From Lachnospiraceae bacterium AC2028 (GTDB lineage Bacteria; Bacillota; Clostridia; Lachnospirales; Lachnospiraceae), in assembly GCA_000702685.1 (NCBI GenBank), contig JNJD01000008.1, forward strand, positions 199,223-263,222: a DNA stretch of 64,000 bases, written 5' to 3'. Of the stretch, positions 8,650 to 16,830 are shown in pieces. The position numbers were made by a program, and so were the translations under genes. Numbering within the stretch: the first letter of the stretch is position 1; every line of letters starts with the position of its first letter. Under the pieces are notes generated by a model that was not told the origin of the DNA, made no database searches, and saw only the letters and a list, made by a program, of their open reading frames with translations.

Positions 8650-9291
8650 TTGAGCAGATCAGATACAGTAAAAAGAAAGCTTTTACCAGATTATTCCCGT
8701 ATGAGCGATGAGGAGCTTATCGCGAGGATGCATGAGATAGCTCATGAATACCCCGCGATAGTGAATCACCTTATCGCCAGACATACGGGACTTGTTAATT
8801 ATATTGTAAATACGTTCACCATCATTTCCTCGGACCGTGACGATCTTATTCAGGAGGGAATGATAGGTCTATTTGATGCGATCGGAAAGTATGATCCTTC
8901 CAGAGGCGCATCCTTCAAAACATATGCATCAATCGAGATAAGAGGAAATGTCTTCAACGCCATCCGCACCAGGAACAACCAGAAGAACCTTCCTCTGAGC
9001 AATTATCTGTCGCTCGATATCACGGGCGGAATTACCTCTCCGGAACTCGGTTCGTATTTCATCCTGCCTTCAACCGATATGACGCCCGAGGAGAATGCTC
9101 TTTTCGATGAGATCAAGGACCGGCTTTTGGAATGCATCAATAATGAACTTACGGAAAAAGAAAGACACTGCTTAACATTAAAGATAAGCGGTGCCTCCGT
9201 AAAAGAAATATCTGATATCATGAATCTCTCCGAAAAGGCGGTCGAAACCGCTCTTTCGAGATCAAGGAAAAAACTTAAGAGTATTTACTGA
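8650..9291 (+). CDS. sigH: RNA polymerase sigma-H-like factor (TTG start)
   Basis: Sigma-70 family factor of about 213 residues. The TTG at 8650 lies two bases after the rlmB stop, with AGGG 6 bases upstream; the in-frame ATG at 8599 would lie inside rlmB. Region 2 is clear: LVNYIVNTFTIISSDRDDLIQEGMIGLFDAIGKYDPSRGASFKTYASIEIRGNVFNAIRT. The following NQKNLPLSNYLSLD matches the K-H-I-P-L-N-S-Y-V-S-L stretch of SigH. Region 4 ends in the helix-turn-helix NLSEKAVETALSRSRKKLKSI. In B. subtilis SigH drives entry into sporulation and competence. The yacP gene normally between rlmB and sigH is absent here. Confidence 0.85.
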   Translation: MSRSDTVKRKLLPDYSRMSDEELIARMHEIAHEYPAIVNHLIARHTGLVNYIVNTFTIISSDRDDLIQEGMIGLFDAIGKYDPSRGASFKTYASIEIRGNVFNAIRTRNNQKNLPLSNYLSLDITGGITSPELGSYFILPSTDMTPEENALFDEIKDRLLECINNELTEKERHCLTLKISGASVKEISDIMNLSEKAVETALSRSRKKLKSIY

Positions 9292-10062
9292 TCATTTCAT
9301 TTCGGGGAGAGGAGTTTCGATAAGATTCAGACCGAATCTGTCCACAAGCTCCATGGCTTTTTTCTCATTCTCCGGAACGTCTATCATACGTACATGGTGC
9401 GCATCGAGCGCCATCACCACATCATTTCCCGTTTTGCCCGCGATCTCCCAGAAGAGGGGATTGGGATAATTTCTGTTTTCACCGACACCGAGAAGATTTA
9501 TCTCGAGCGGAATCTTGTGATCGTATGCGTATTCGCAGATGCGGCTCATCTGCTTCTGATACAGTGCATCGTCCCCGACGAAATTGATCAGATCGGGATG
9601 TGCAAGATATAAAAATCTGCCTGTTGAAAGACCTGCAAGAGCCTGTTCTACATATTTGGCAAGTCTTTCCGGATCGCTTGTTTCTTCTCCGAACCAGCAT
9701 CCGTCATACTGGTTGTTCATGCAGTGCTGTCCGAGAATGAGATATTCGACCGGGTATCCTTCCAGGAATTTCATGAGCTTGGAAAAGAGTGCGGGATAGA
9801 ATTCGACTTCCAGACCGAAGTAGATATTGATCTTATCCCTGTATTCTTTTCTCAGAGACAGAACAGTGTCGGTGTAATCATCCATCTGGTCGAGATCCAT
9901 GCGCATCCCCTTGGATGAGTAGCCGTCCGGAAACGGCATCGGAGTATGATCGGAAAATCCGAAATCGGTCATTCCTATGCGGATAGCTTCCTCGATGTAT
10001 TCTTTTTCGGTGCCGGTCGCATGGCCGCATCTTGTTGTGTGTGCGTGGAGATTTATCTTCAT
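9292..10062 (-). CDS. PHP-domain phosphatase, histidinol-phosphatase (HisJ/HisK) family
   Basis: A 256-residue polymerase-and-histidinol-phosphatase (PHP) fold metalloenzyme. Metal-binding signatures: NLHAHTTRCGHATG at the N terminus, FSDHTPMPFPDGYS, GLEVEFYP, LGQHCM, LAHPDLINF, and DAHHVRMID near the C terminus. These support dephosphorylation of histidinol phosphate, but no other his gene is nearby, so a different phosphomonoester substrate is possible. AAGGAT lies upstream of the ATG. It converges on sigH: the two stop codons share the palindrome TGATCA at 9289-9294, with no terminator between them. Confidence 0.82.
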   Translation of the reverse strand: MKINLHAHTTRCGHATGTEKEYIEEAIRIGMTDFGFSDHTPMPFPDGYSSKGMRMDLDQMDDYTDTVLSLRKEYRDKINIYFGLEVEFYPALFSKLMKFLEGYPVEYLILGQHCMNNQYDGCWFGEETSDPERLAKYVEQALAGLSTGRFLYLAHPDLINFVGDDALYQKQMSRICEYAYDHKIPLEINLLGVGENRNYPNPLFWEIAGKTGNDVVMALDAHHVRMIDVPENEKKAMELVDRFGLNLIETPLPEMK

Positions 10063-10156
10063 GGTTTATCCTTGGGATCATTTATTTCGAACATAGGATA
10101 CTCTACATTGATTTTCCCAAAATATCAAGAATCGGTGGGACAAAATATGACTGTAC

Positions 10157-10185
10157 TTGTCTTTTGAGCGGGCATTTGATACAAC
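10157..10185 (+). promoter_or_regulatory. putative sigma-A promoter of the MBOAT gene
   Basis: TTGTCT at 10157-10162, a 17-base spacer and TACAAC at 10180-10185, 30 bases before the start codon. Confidence 0.45.
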
Positions 10186-10214
10186 AATAGATGTTGCGGA
10201 TATGAGGGATATAA

Positions 10215-11669
10215 ATGGTCTTTAATTCATATATATTCATATTGCTGTTTCTTCCGGTCACGCTGATCGGATACTACGGACTGATGCGCCTTAAGAAAGG
10301 TGATGCGGCGCGTTTGTTTCTCACAGCCGTATCCCTGGTTTTCTATGCGTATTTCAGGCCCGTCTATCTTCCCGTTCTCATCGGAAGCATCTGCGTAAAT
10401 TATTTTTTTGCATCTTTCATAGATAAAAGAGAAAAAAATAAAAAAGCATTTCTTATCACAGGTATCGTTTTCAACATACTTCTTCTTTTTGTATTTAAAT
10501 ATCTTGATTTTACGATAGGTACGATAAACGCCGTATCCGGATCTTCAATTTCCGCACCCGGTATTATGATGCCGCTCGGAATAAGCTTTTTCACGTTCCA
10601 GCAGATAGCATATCTGGTCGATGTCTTCAGAGGGGATATCCAAAACTGTTCCTTCGGAAGATACACTCTCTTTGTCAGCTTTTTCCCGAAGCTTGCTTCC
10701 GGACCGATCGCGGCATCTTCCGATCTTATACCGCAGTTTTCGGATGACGGGAGAAAAGCATTCGACCGGGCATATTTTTCAAAGGGAATCTGCAGGTTTT
10801 CTGTGGGACTTGCCAAGAAAGTTCTTTTGGCGGATACGCTTTCCAAAGCGGTTGATCACGGCTTCGGACATATAAGCAATCTGACATCCGCCGAAGGATG
10901 GGTGACCGCGATACTCTACAGCCTTCAGCTTTATTTTGATTTCAGCGGATACTGCGATATGGCTGTCGGAATAGCGAACTGTCTTCATATCGATCTTCCG
11001 GAGAATTTCAGTCTTCCGTATTTTGCGGATTCGGTATCCGACTTTTGGAAAAGATGGCATATAACGCTTACGGGATTTCTTACCAAATATGTATATATCC
11101 CTCTTGGCGGAAACAGGAAGGGAAAAGCAAGAACCCTTCTCAACATAATGATCGTATATCTGATCAGCGGCATCTGGCACGGAGCGGACTGGAGCTTTGT
11201 CCTGTGGGGAGTGCTTCACGGACTTGCCTGCTGCCTGCACCGCACATGGGCGGGACTTTGGGAGAAGATACCGAGGTTCATCAGAGTGTTTGTTACTTTT
11301 ATCTATGTAACGATCGCATGGGTGTTCTTCCGCGCGGGAAGCATCCGCGAGGCTTTGTCATTCATCGGTGTGATGTTCGGAGGAAAAGCGGGACTGTTTT
11401 CTCATGAATTCCTTGCATCGTTCGATGTACTGGAGCTTACATATACGGAAAGCCACATAGGTTTTCTCGGAAGGATCTCGGATGCATTTCCGGCCCTGAA
11501 CATGACGGTGATCATATCTGTATCCGTGACCGCACTGATCGTTGAGAAGATCCTTTCCGGAAGGAAATTCAGGCCGTCCCTGCAGAATGCGGTCATATGC
11601 GTATTGCTTCTGGTATGGTGCGTATTATCGTTTTCCGGTGTATCGGTATTTTTGTATTTTAATTTCTGA
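10215..11669 (+). CDS. MBOAT family membrane O-acyltransferase (AlgI/DltB-like)
   Basis: A polytopic membrane protein of 484 residues that should transfer acyl (often acetyl) groups across the membrane to a surface polysaccharide. Typical features: N-terminal VFNSYIFILLFLPVTLIGYYGL, the GISFFTFQQIAYLVDVFRGD stretch, YFDFSGYCDMAVG, and the MBOAT core SVSDFWKRWHITLTGFLTKYVYIPLGGNRKG followed by YLISGIWHGADWSFVLWG with the invariant His. The next gene encodes a membrane-anchored SGNH-like protein, the usual partner of AlgI-type acyltransferases, so the pair likely decorates an exopolymer. The substrate is unknown. Confidence 0.88.
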   Translation: MVFNSYIFILLFLPVTLIGYYGLMRLKKGDAARLFLTAVSLVFYAYFRPVYLPVLIGSICVNYFFASFIDKREKNKKAFLITGIVFNILLLFVFKYLDFTIGTINAVSGSSISAPGIMMPLGISFFTFQQIAYLVDVFRGDIQNCSFGRYTLFVSFFPKLASGPIAASSDLIPQFSDDGRKAFDRAYFSKGICRFSVGLAKKVLLADTLSKAVDHGFGHISNLTSAEGWVTAILYSLQLYFDFSGYCDMAVGIANCLHIDLPENFSLPYFADSVSDFWKRWHITLTGFLTKYVYIPLGGNRKGKARTLLNIMIVYLISGIWHGADWSFVLWGVLHGLACCLHRTWAGLWEKIPRFIRVFVTFIYVTIAWVFFRAGSIREALSFIGVMFGGKAGLFSHEFLASFDVLELTYTESHIGFLGRISDAFPALNMTVIISVSVTALIVEKILSGRKFRPSLQNAVICVLLLVWCVLSFSGVSVFLYFNF

Positions 11670-11688
11670 TCGTACGTGGACCGAAAAA

Positions 11689-11717
11689 TGAGTCACGGAG
11701 ACGGTCCCCGTGATACA
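11689..11717. repeat. dispersed 29-base palindrome, type A, copy 4 (degenerate)
   Basis: The left arm TGAGTCACGGAGAC is nearly intact; the right arm ends TGATACA instead of TGACTCA. It lies 19 bases after the MBOAT stop. The changed right arm creates a TACAAT that could serve as a -10 box for the next gene. Confidence 0.7.
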
Positions 11718-11747
11718 ATCTCGGTTTTGGATTAAGTTGGAGAGATT

Positions 11748-12791
11748 ATGGATCATAAGAAATGGAATTTAACGGTTGTGATCTGTTTCTACGGCATGCT
11801 TCTTGCCGCAGGCTTATTCAACTATGCCGTCGATCCGTTCCTTCACTACGGCACCGGTCTCGGAAAGTTCGAATATCCCCTGCTGGATGAACGATACATC
11901 AATGACGGAATACAGAGAAATTTCGATTATGAAATGATGATCACGGGTACGAGCATGAGCTGGAATTTTGCTCCCTCCGTTGCGGAAAGACTTTGGAACA
12001 AGCCTGCGATCAAGACAGCATATTCGGGTGCACATTTTAATGAACTCGCAAACAGCATCGAAACTGCGATCAGGCACAATCCGGAGCTTGATACGGTCAT
12101 ATGCAGTCTTGATCCGAACAATCTTGCTCTTGATCCGTACAGCGCGGCATACAGCGGAAATCCGGATTATATGTATGACGACGATCCTTTCAATGATGTG
12201 AATTATCTTCTGAACAAGGAAGTCATTACCAAGAGCATCGCTGTGATCAATTACACAAGGGCAGGCAATACCACCGTATCACTCGACGATTACGGAAGAT
12301 TCGATACATATATGCCGAGCGGAAGGGAAGCGGTCCTTGCTTCGTATGCAAGACTTCCGGTGTCGGATTCGATCCTTGAATTCGGAGATGAGGACAGAGA
12401 GAAGATCTGCAGCAATCTCAGCGTTAATTTCATCAGTCTTGCCCGTGATAATCCGGATGTCGAATTCATTTTCTATATTCCTCCGTACAGTTATTGCTAT
12501 TGGGACGGTGCACTGCGTTCGGGTCAGATGGATTACGTGCTTGAAGCTGAAAAGTATGCGGTTTCGCTTCTTCTCGAATGTGACAATGTAAGCGTCTACG
12601 CATTCGATGACGATCTTGATACCACGACGGATCTTGATAATTACACCGATACGCTTCATTACACCGCACCCGTATGCGAGAGCATTCTTGAAAGGATAAG
12701 CGCGGGGGAGGGAAGGCTTACGGACGGAAATTATGAAGAATATTTTGAACGGATAAAAGATATCTACGGAAATTACGATTACGATCTGTAA
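11748..12791 (+). CDS. membrane-anchored SGNH-hydrolase-like partner of the MBOAT acyltransferase
   Basis: 347 residues with an N-terminal signal anchor (about residues 8-25) and an extracellular domain. MITGTSMSWNFAP resembles the G-x-S block of SGNH/DltD/AlgJ-type proteins, and LDNYTDTLHYT near the C terminus supplies the D-x-x-H pair typical of these hydrolases. With the upstream MBOAT gene it forms the usual two-gene acylation unit: MBOAT moves the acyl group outward and the SGNH protein completes transfer to the polymer. The assignment rests on motif pattern and context rather than strong overall identity. Confidence 0.65.
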   Translation: MDHKKWNLTVVICFYGMLLAAGLFNYAVDPFLHYGTGLGKFEYPLLDERYINDGIQRNFDYEMMITGTSMSWNFAPSVAERLWNKPAIKTAYSGAHFNELANSIETAIRHNPELDTVICSLDPNNLALDPYSAAYSGNPDYMYDDDPFNDVNYLLNKEVITKSIAVINYTRAGNTTVSLDDYGRFDTYMPSGREAVLASYARLPVSDSILEFGDEDREKICSNLSVNFISLARDNPDVEFIFYIPPYSYCYWDGALRSGQMDYVLEAEKYAVSLLLECDNVSVYAFDDDLDTTTDLDNYTDTLHYTAPVCESILERISAGEGRLTDGNYEEYFERIKDIYGNYDYDL

Positions 12792-12802
12792 ACGTCCCAA
12801 GA

Positions 12803-12831
12803 TTGAACTTGAAGAAAGCCCACTGTATAAT
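12803..12831 (+). promoter_or_regulatory. sigma-A promoter of the secreted repeat protein gene
   Basis: TTGAAC at 12803-12808, a 17-base spacer and TATAAT at 12826-12831. A GGCAGGTGG ribosome-binding region precedes the ATG at 12864. Confidence 0.7.
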
Positions 12832-12863
12832 AAATAAGTAGTTGATAAAAAGGCAGGTGGCCT

Positions 12864-13598
12864 ATGAAGAATAAACTGATAAAAATATGTATGGCTTTTG
12901 CCGCTGCGGTTTTCTTTTGCCTTATCCCTTCGCAGAAAGCCGAGGCTGCGGTCAAGACAATGCCCGACGGAGGACAGTTCGATCCTTCATTCTATGCGGC
13001 AACATATGATGATGTGTACAAAGCTTTCGGAATGAACGAAACACTTCTTTACCAGCATTATCTTCTGTGCGGCATCAAGGAAAAGAGACTTCCCTATGCG
13101 GGATATGTCTATTCGACACCGCCCACAGGCACCGCATCAGGCACGGTTATCACGATGCCCGACGGCACGCTTTTCGATCCTGTTTATTATGCGAACAAGA
13201 ATCCTGATGTTGTCGCCGCTCTCGGAACACTTCCTATGAATCTCTATGCGCATTATGTGTATTGCGGCATGGCGGAAGGAAGACTTCCCTATGAAGGTTA
13301 TAAGGCATCCGAGCTTAAGCTTACATTCTCTACCGTGGGTGCGATCGCTGATGCTTATACGACGGATGATGTTATCAGTGCCGTAAGACAGGCCGCAAAA
13401 TACAGAGTAACGAATCTTAAGCTTCTCGATCACTGGAGCAGCGGAATATCCGCAGAGACTCTGATCGCATTGGTTAACGGACAGGCCGGATACGTTAAGA
13501 CCGTTTACGGTGTAAGAAGCATGACCTGCAGTTCGCCGAAGATGTACGGTGATATTAATAACCTGACCATAGAGACAACGGTCACACTTAAGTATTAA
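12864..13598 (+). CDS. secreted protein with two ~45-residue 'FDPxxYA...LPYxGY' repeats
   Basis: 244 residues with a clear signal peptide (KNKLIKICMAFAAAVFFCLIP..., cleavage probably after AEA near residue 28). Two tandem repeats follow: each starts MPDG-x-x-FDP-x-x-YA and ends LY-x-HY-x-x-CG-x-x-E-x-RLPY-x-GY. Repeat 1 is about residues 33-77 and repeat 2 about residues 92-141. This repeat is common in cell-surface proteins of Lachnospiraceae and is of unknown function. The last 100 residues are unassigned and predicted mixed alpha/beta. It is monocistronic, with its own promoter and terminator. Confidence 0.7.
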   Translation: MKNKLIKICMAFAAAVFFCLIPSQKAEAAVKTMPDGGQFDPSFYAATYDDVYKAFGMNETLLYQHYLLCGIKEKRLPYAGYVYSTPPTGTASGTVITMPDGTLFDPVYYANKNPDVVAALGTLPMNLYAHYVYCGMAEGRLPYEGYKASELKLTFSTVGAIADAYTTDDVISAVRQAAKYRVTNLKLLDHWSSGISAETLIALVNGQAGYVKTVYGVRSMTCSSPKMYGDINNLTIETTVTLKY

Positions 13599-13612
13599 GT
13601 AATAAATGACTG

Positions 13613-13645
13613 ACCCGGAGGCTTGTGCTTCCGGGTTATTTTTTT
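13613..13645 (+). terminator. intrinsic terminator
   Basis: ACCCGGAG...CTTCCGGGT hairpin followed by a T-rich run, 14 bases after the stop of the secreted repeat protein gene. Confidence 0.85.
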
Positions 13646-13646
13646 G

Positions 13647-13675
13647 TTGACGCTTTTGCACAGTCGTGATATAAA
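13647..13675 (+). promoter_or_regulatory. sigma-A promoter of rho
   Basis: TTGACG at 13647-13652, a 17-base spacer and TATAAA at 13670-13675. It leaves an untranslated leader of about 137 bases before rho. The leader is T-rich with a T-tract near 13784-13798 and no obvious stable hairpin, as might suit the rho autoregulation known in other bacteria (inference). Confidence 0.7.
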
Positions 13676-13818
13676 CGACTTGTAATCAATCTTTTGTTCT
13701 TTATTCGATTTGTTTCTGAAATTCGTATTCCGAAACATACCATTGTTTAAGATCCGAAAAGAGTGTTTGGTTTGCAGAATATTTTTCTATTTTTTTCTGA
13801 AAGGAATCCTGACTTTAT

Positions 13819-15345
13819 ATGAGAGAAAAACTTCAGAGCTTTACCCTTTCCCAGCTTAAGGAGATCGCTAAATCCGCAGGTCTCAAGGGAATAACAGGAC
13901 TGAAAAAAGAGGAGCTTATAGAGCGCCTTGTTGAGCTTGACGAAAAAATGCAGTCCGAGAAGGCAGCAAAGGAAGCGGAGGAAAAGAAGACCGAATCCAA
14001 GTCTTCCGAGAAGAAAGCTCCTTCGAAGAAATCCGGCGAAAAGAAATCCGATGAAAAGAAACCGGACGGCAAAAAGCACGAATCCAAAAAGACGGAAGAA
14101 AAAAAGCCTGCCACGGATGCTGCGAAGGCAGAAAAGCCCGCAGAGGAAAAGAAAGCCGATGCAAACGCGGATGCTGCGAAGAATAACCGTGCCGAGAACG
14201 CATATGTTCCCCAGGAGGGCGATGAACCCGCATACGGCATACTCGAGGTCATGCCCGAAGGCTACGGCTTCATCAGATGCGATAATTATCTTCCCGGCGA
14301 AAATGACGTTTATGTATCACCCGCACAGATCCGCAAGTTCGGACTCCGCACCGGTGATGTGCTTGACGGCGTAAAGAAGGCAAAGAGCCCTTCCGAGAAG
14401 TTCTCGCCCCTTGTTTTCCTTAATACCGTTAACGGATATCCTCTTTCCGAGGCAATGAAGAGAGTTGCGTTCGAGAATATGACTCCCATTTTCCCCAACG
14501 AGAGGATCCGTATGGAGACGGATGATGAAAAGAATATCGCGATGCGTGTTATGGACCTTGTAAGCCCTGTCGGCAAGGGACAGAGAGGAATGATCGTATC
14601 TCCTCCCAAGGCAGGTAAGACAACGCTCCTTAAGTCGGTCGCGCAGAGCATTCTTTTCCATAATCCCGAGACCCATATCATCATTCTCCTCATCGACGAG
14701 CGTCCCGAGGAAGTTACCGATATGAAGGAAGCCATCAGGGGAAGGAATGTAGAGGTCATTTATTCCACATTCGATGAAATGCCCGAGCATCATGCAAGAG
14801 TTTCCGAGATGGTAATAGAGCGTGCGAGAAGGCTTGTTGAGCACAGGGAGGATGTAGTCATTCTTCTCGATTCGATCACAAGACTCGCAAGAGCGTATAA
14901 CCAGGTCATTCCTCCCAGCGGAAGAACCCTTTCCGGCGGACTCGATCCCGCGGCACTCCACATGCCCAAGAGATTTTTCGGTGCGGCGAGAAACATGAGA
15001 GAGGGAGGATCCCTTACGATCCTTGCAACCGCTCTTGTCGAGACCGGATCCAAGATGGATGACGTTGTATACGAGGAGTTCAAGGGAACCGGCAACATGG
15101 AGATGATCCTTGACCGCAAGCTTTCCGAAAAGAGGATCTTCCCCGCAGTCGATCTTGCAAAATCCGGCACCAGACGTGAGGATCTCCTTCTTACGAGGGA
15201 AGAGCTCCGCGCCATGGAGATCGCCCGCCGTGCCCTCAACAGCCTCAAATCCGACGATGCTGCGGACCGCCTGCTCGAGGAGTTCAAGAATACCCGCTCA
15301 AATGCGGAACTTGTTCGCAATATAAATGTAAGAAATCATGTATAA
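13819..15345 (+). CDS. rho: transcription termination factor Rho with charged low-complexity insertion
   Basis: Hexameric RNA-dependent ATPase that ends transcription. Order: N-terminal Rho_N helix bundle (LQSFTLSQLKEIAKSAGLKGITGLKKEELIERL, residues 5-37), a Lys/Glu/Ala-rich insertion (about 45-115), the cold-shock-like RNA-binding domain (YGILEVMPEGYGFIR), and the ATPase core with GKGQRGMIVSPPKAGKTTLLK (Walker A), ILLIDERPEEVTDM (Walker B), DSITRLARAYN and the arginine-rich C terminus. 508 residues is long because of the insertion; such inserts are known in Rho of Clostridia and Actinobacteria and are thought to add RNA contacts. Confidence 0.96.
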   Translation: MREKLQSFTLSQLKEIAKSAGLKGITGLKKEELIERLVELDEKMQSEKAAKEAEEKKTESKSSEKKAPSKKSGEKKSDEKKPDGKKHESKKTEEKKPATDAAKAEKPAEEKKADANADAAKNNRAENAYVPQEGDEPAYGILEVMPEGYGFIRCDNYLPGENDVYVSPAQIRKFGLRTGDVLDGVKKAKSPSEKFSPLVFLNTVNGYPLSEAMKRVAFENMTPIFPNERIRMETDDEKNIAMRVMDLVSPVGKGQRGMIVSPPKAGKTTLLKSVAQSILFHNPETHIIILLIDERPEEVTDMKEAIRGRNVEVIYSTFDEMPEHHARVSEMVIERARRLVEHREDVVILLDSITRLARAYNQVIPPSGRTLSGGLDPAALHMPKRFFGAARNMREGGSLTILATALVETGSKMDDVVYEEFKGTGNMEMILDRKLSEKRIFPAVDLAKSGTRREDLLLTREELRAMEIARRALNSLKSDDAADRLLEEFKNTRSNAELVRNINVRNHV

Positions 15346-15352
15346 TTTGCAC

Positions 15353-15381
15353 TTGCAATCGACGGTCACATCTGATATTAT
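15353..15381 (+). promoter_or_regulatory. sigma-A promoter of rpmE
   Basis: TTGCAA at 15353-15358, a 17-base spacer and TATTAT at 15376-15381, about 80 bases before rpmE. The tRNA-Pro promoter at 36872 has the same two hexamers. Confidence 0.7.
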
Positions 15382-15459
15382 AGAAAAGCTGTTTGTGGCT
15401 GCATAAGCAGTGCGGATGAGAACAGACATAATTTACATTTATATAGAGAGGTGAAGAAA

Positions 15460-15663
15460 ATGAAGGAAGGAATACATCCCCAGTATTATCAGGCAACCGT
15501 TACCTGCAACTGTGGAAACACTTTTGTAACCGGTTCAACAAGACCTGAGATACACGTCGAGGTTTGCTCCAAGTGCCATTCGTTCTATACCGGCCAGCAG
15601 AAGAGCGCAAGAGCCGACGGACGTATTGACAAGTTCAATAAGAAGTACGGTCTTAATAAGTAA
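15460..15663 (+). CDS. rpmE: 50S ribosomal protein L31 (zinc-binding form)
   Basis: Large-subunit ribosomal protein of 67 residues starting [16 protein letters not shown]. The ATG at 15460 is preferred over the GTG at 15451 because GAGAGGTG is the ribosome-binding site. CNCG near residue 16 and CSKC near residue 37 supply the four Cys of the zinc-binding (C+) type. It is followed by a terminator, so it is largely its own unit within the rho-rpmE-prmC-prfA neighbourhood. Confidence 0.95.
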   Translation: MKEGIHPQYYQATVTCNCGNTFVTGSTRPEIHVEVCSKCHSFYTGQQKSARADGRIDKFNKKYGLNK

Positions 15664-15671
15664 TTGTAACA

Positions 15672-15710
15672 AAGGGTTGAGGCCTAAAGCCTCAGCCCTT
15701 AATTTTTTTA
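15672..15710 (+). terminator. intrinsic terminator after rpmE
   Basis: AAGGGTTGAGGC / GCCTCAGCCCTT hairpin followed by AATTTTTTTA. The next gene starts 11 bases later, so read-through into it is likely needed or partial. Confidence 0.85.
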
Positions 15711-15720
15711 AGGAGCGGTT

Positions 15721-16824
15721 ATGGCCGGACGTAAGAGATCAAAAGTATATTCCGGGATTGGCGGACAGGCAGTCATCGAAGGCATCATGATGCGTAACGG
15801 TGAGAAGTATGCCGTTGCCGTTAGAAGACCCGACGGAAAGGTTGATATCGATACCCAGACACATAAGCAGTTCATGCAGGGAAGCTTTATTTTGAAGATT
15901 CCTTTTGTCCGCGGTATGTTTGTGTTCATTGATTCACTGATGCTCGGAACCAGGGCACTGAATTATTCCGCCGATGTCTATGATTCGGAAGAAGCCAAGG
16001 ATTCGGGAACATCGGGTTCAGGCGCTGGTGAAGGCATCATGAACACTCTTGTCATGATCCTTGCATTTGCACTTGCCATAGGACTTTTTATCGTCCTGCC
16101 CACATACCTTGCTTCCATTTTTGAAAAGAGCATCAGAAATCCTTCCCTTGTATCCGTTATCGAAGGTGCGATCAGGATCGTTGTCTTCATTCTTTATATG
16201 TTCGTGATCGGATTCATGAAGGATATGCGCACCATCTACCGTTATCACGGTGCGGAGCATAAATGCATCAACTGCATCGAAAGAGGTAAGGTGCTCAATG
16301 TCGAGAATGTTAAGAAGGCTTCCAGATTCCACAGAAGATGCGGAACGAGCTTTATGTACATTTCCGTGTTCATAAGCATCATCATCTTCTTTTTCATAAG
16401 AGTTGAGTACATCCCCATGAGGCTGCTCATCAGGATCCTTCTGATCCCCGTTGTGCTCGGAATTTCCTATGAGATCCTGCGCCTTGCCGGAAGAAGCGAG
16501 AACATCTTCGTATATATGCTCACGGCACCCGGCATCTGGTTCCAGCATCTTACAACCAGAGAGCCCGATGCTAAGCAGATCGAAGTTGCGATCTCATCCG
16601 TTGAAGCGGTGTTTGACTGGAAGAAGTACCTTGCCGACAATTTCGGATTGGAAGTGGATGAAAACGGTGAGATCGTAGGTGCGGTTCCCGGATGGGAAGA
16701 GGACGACGATTACGCCGATGAAGATGATTACTTTGAGGGCGAGGATGACCTTGTCTATGCCGAGGATGACAGCGAGTATTATCCCGATGACGAAGAGCCC
16801 GATGAGCCCGAAGACGAAGAGTGA
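15721..16824 (+). CDS. DUF1385 membrane protein (YqhQ-like)
   Basis: 367 residues. It begins with the family hallmark GIGGQAVIEGIMMRNGEKYAVAVRRPDG. Four to five hydrophobic segments follow (about residues 105-130, 145-170, 210-230 and 235-255), enclosing the conserved YRYHGAEHKCINCIERG and HRRCGTSFMYI blocks. The last 45 residues are extremely acidic (Asp/Glu/Tyr). The family has no proven function; in Clostridia it is almost always beside prmC and prfA, as here. AGGAGCGG precedes the ATG. Confidence 0.85.
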   Translation: MAGRKRSKVYSGIGGQAVIEGIMMRNGEKYAVAVRRPDGKVDIDTQTHKQFMQGSFILKIPFVRGMFVFIDSLMLGTRALNYSADVYDSEEAKDSGTSGSGAGEGIMNTLVMILAFALAIGLFIVLPTYLASIFEKSIRNPSLVSVIEGAIRIVVFILYMFVIGFMKDMRTIYRYHGAEHKCINCIERGKVLNVENVKKASRFHRRCGTSFMYISVFISIIIFFFIRVEYIPMRLLIRILLIPVVLGISYEILRLAGRSENIFVYMLTAPGIWFQHLTTREPDAKQIEVAISSVEAVFDWKKYLADNFGLEVDENGEIVGAVPGWEEDDDYADEDDYFEGEDDLVYAEDDSEYYPDDEEPDEPEDEE

Positions 16825-16830
16825 TATCCT

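Noticed and set aside
13833-14252. Minus-strand ORFs of 105-139 codons inside rho
   Set aside because: Shadows of the Lys/Glu-rich insertion; Ser/Phe-rich low complexity, no ribosome site.
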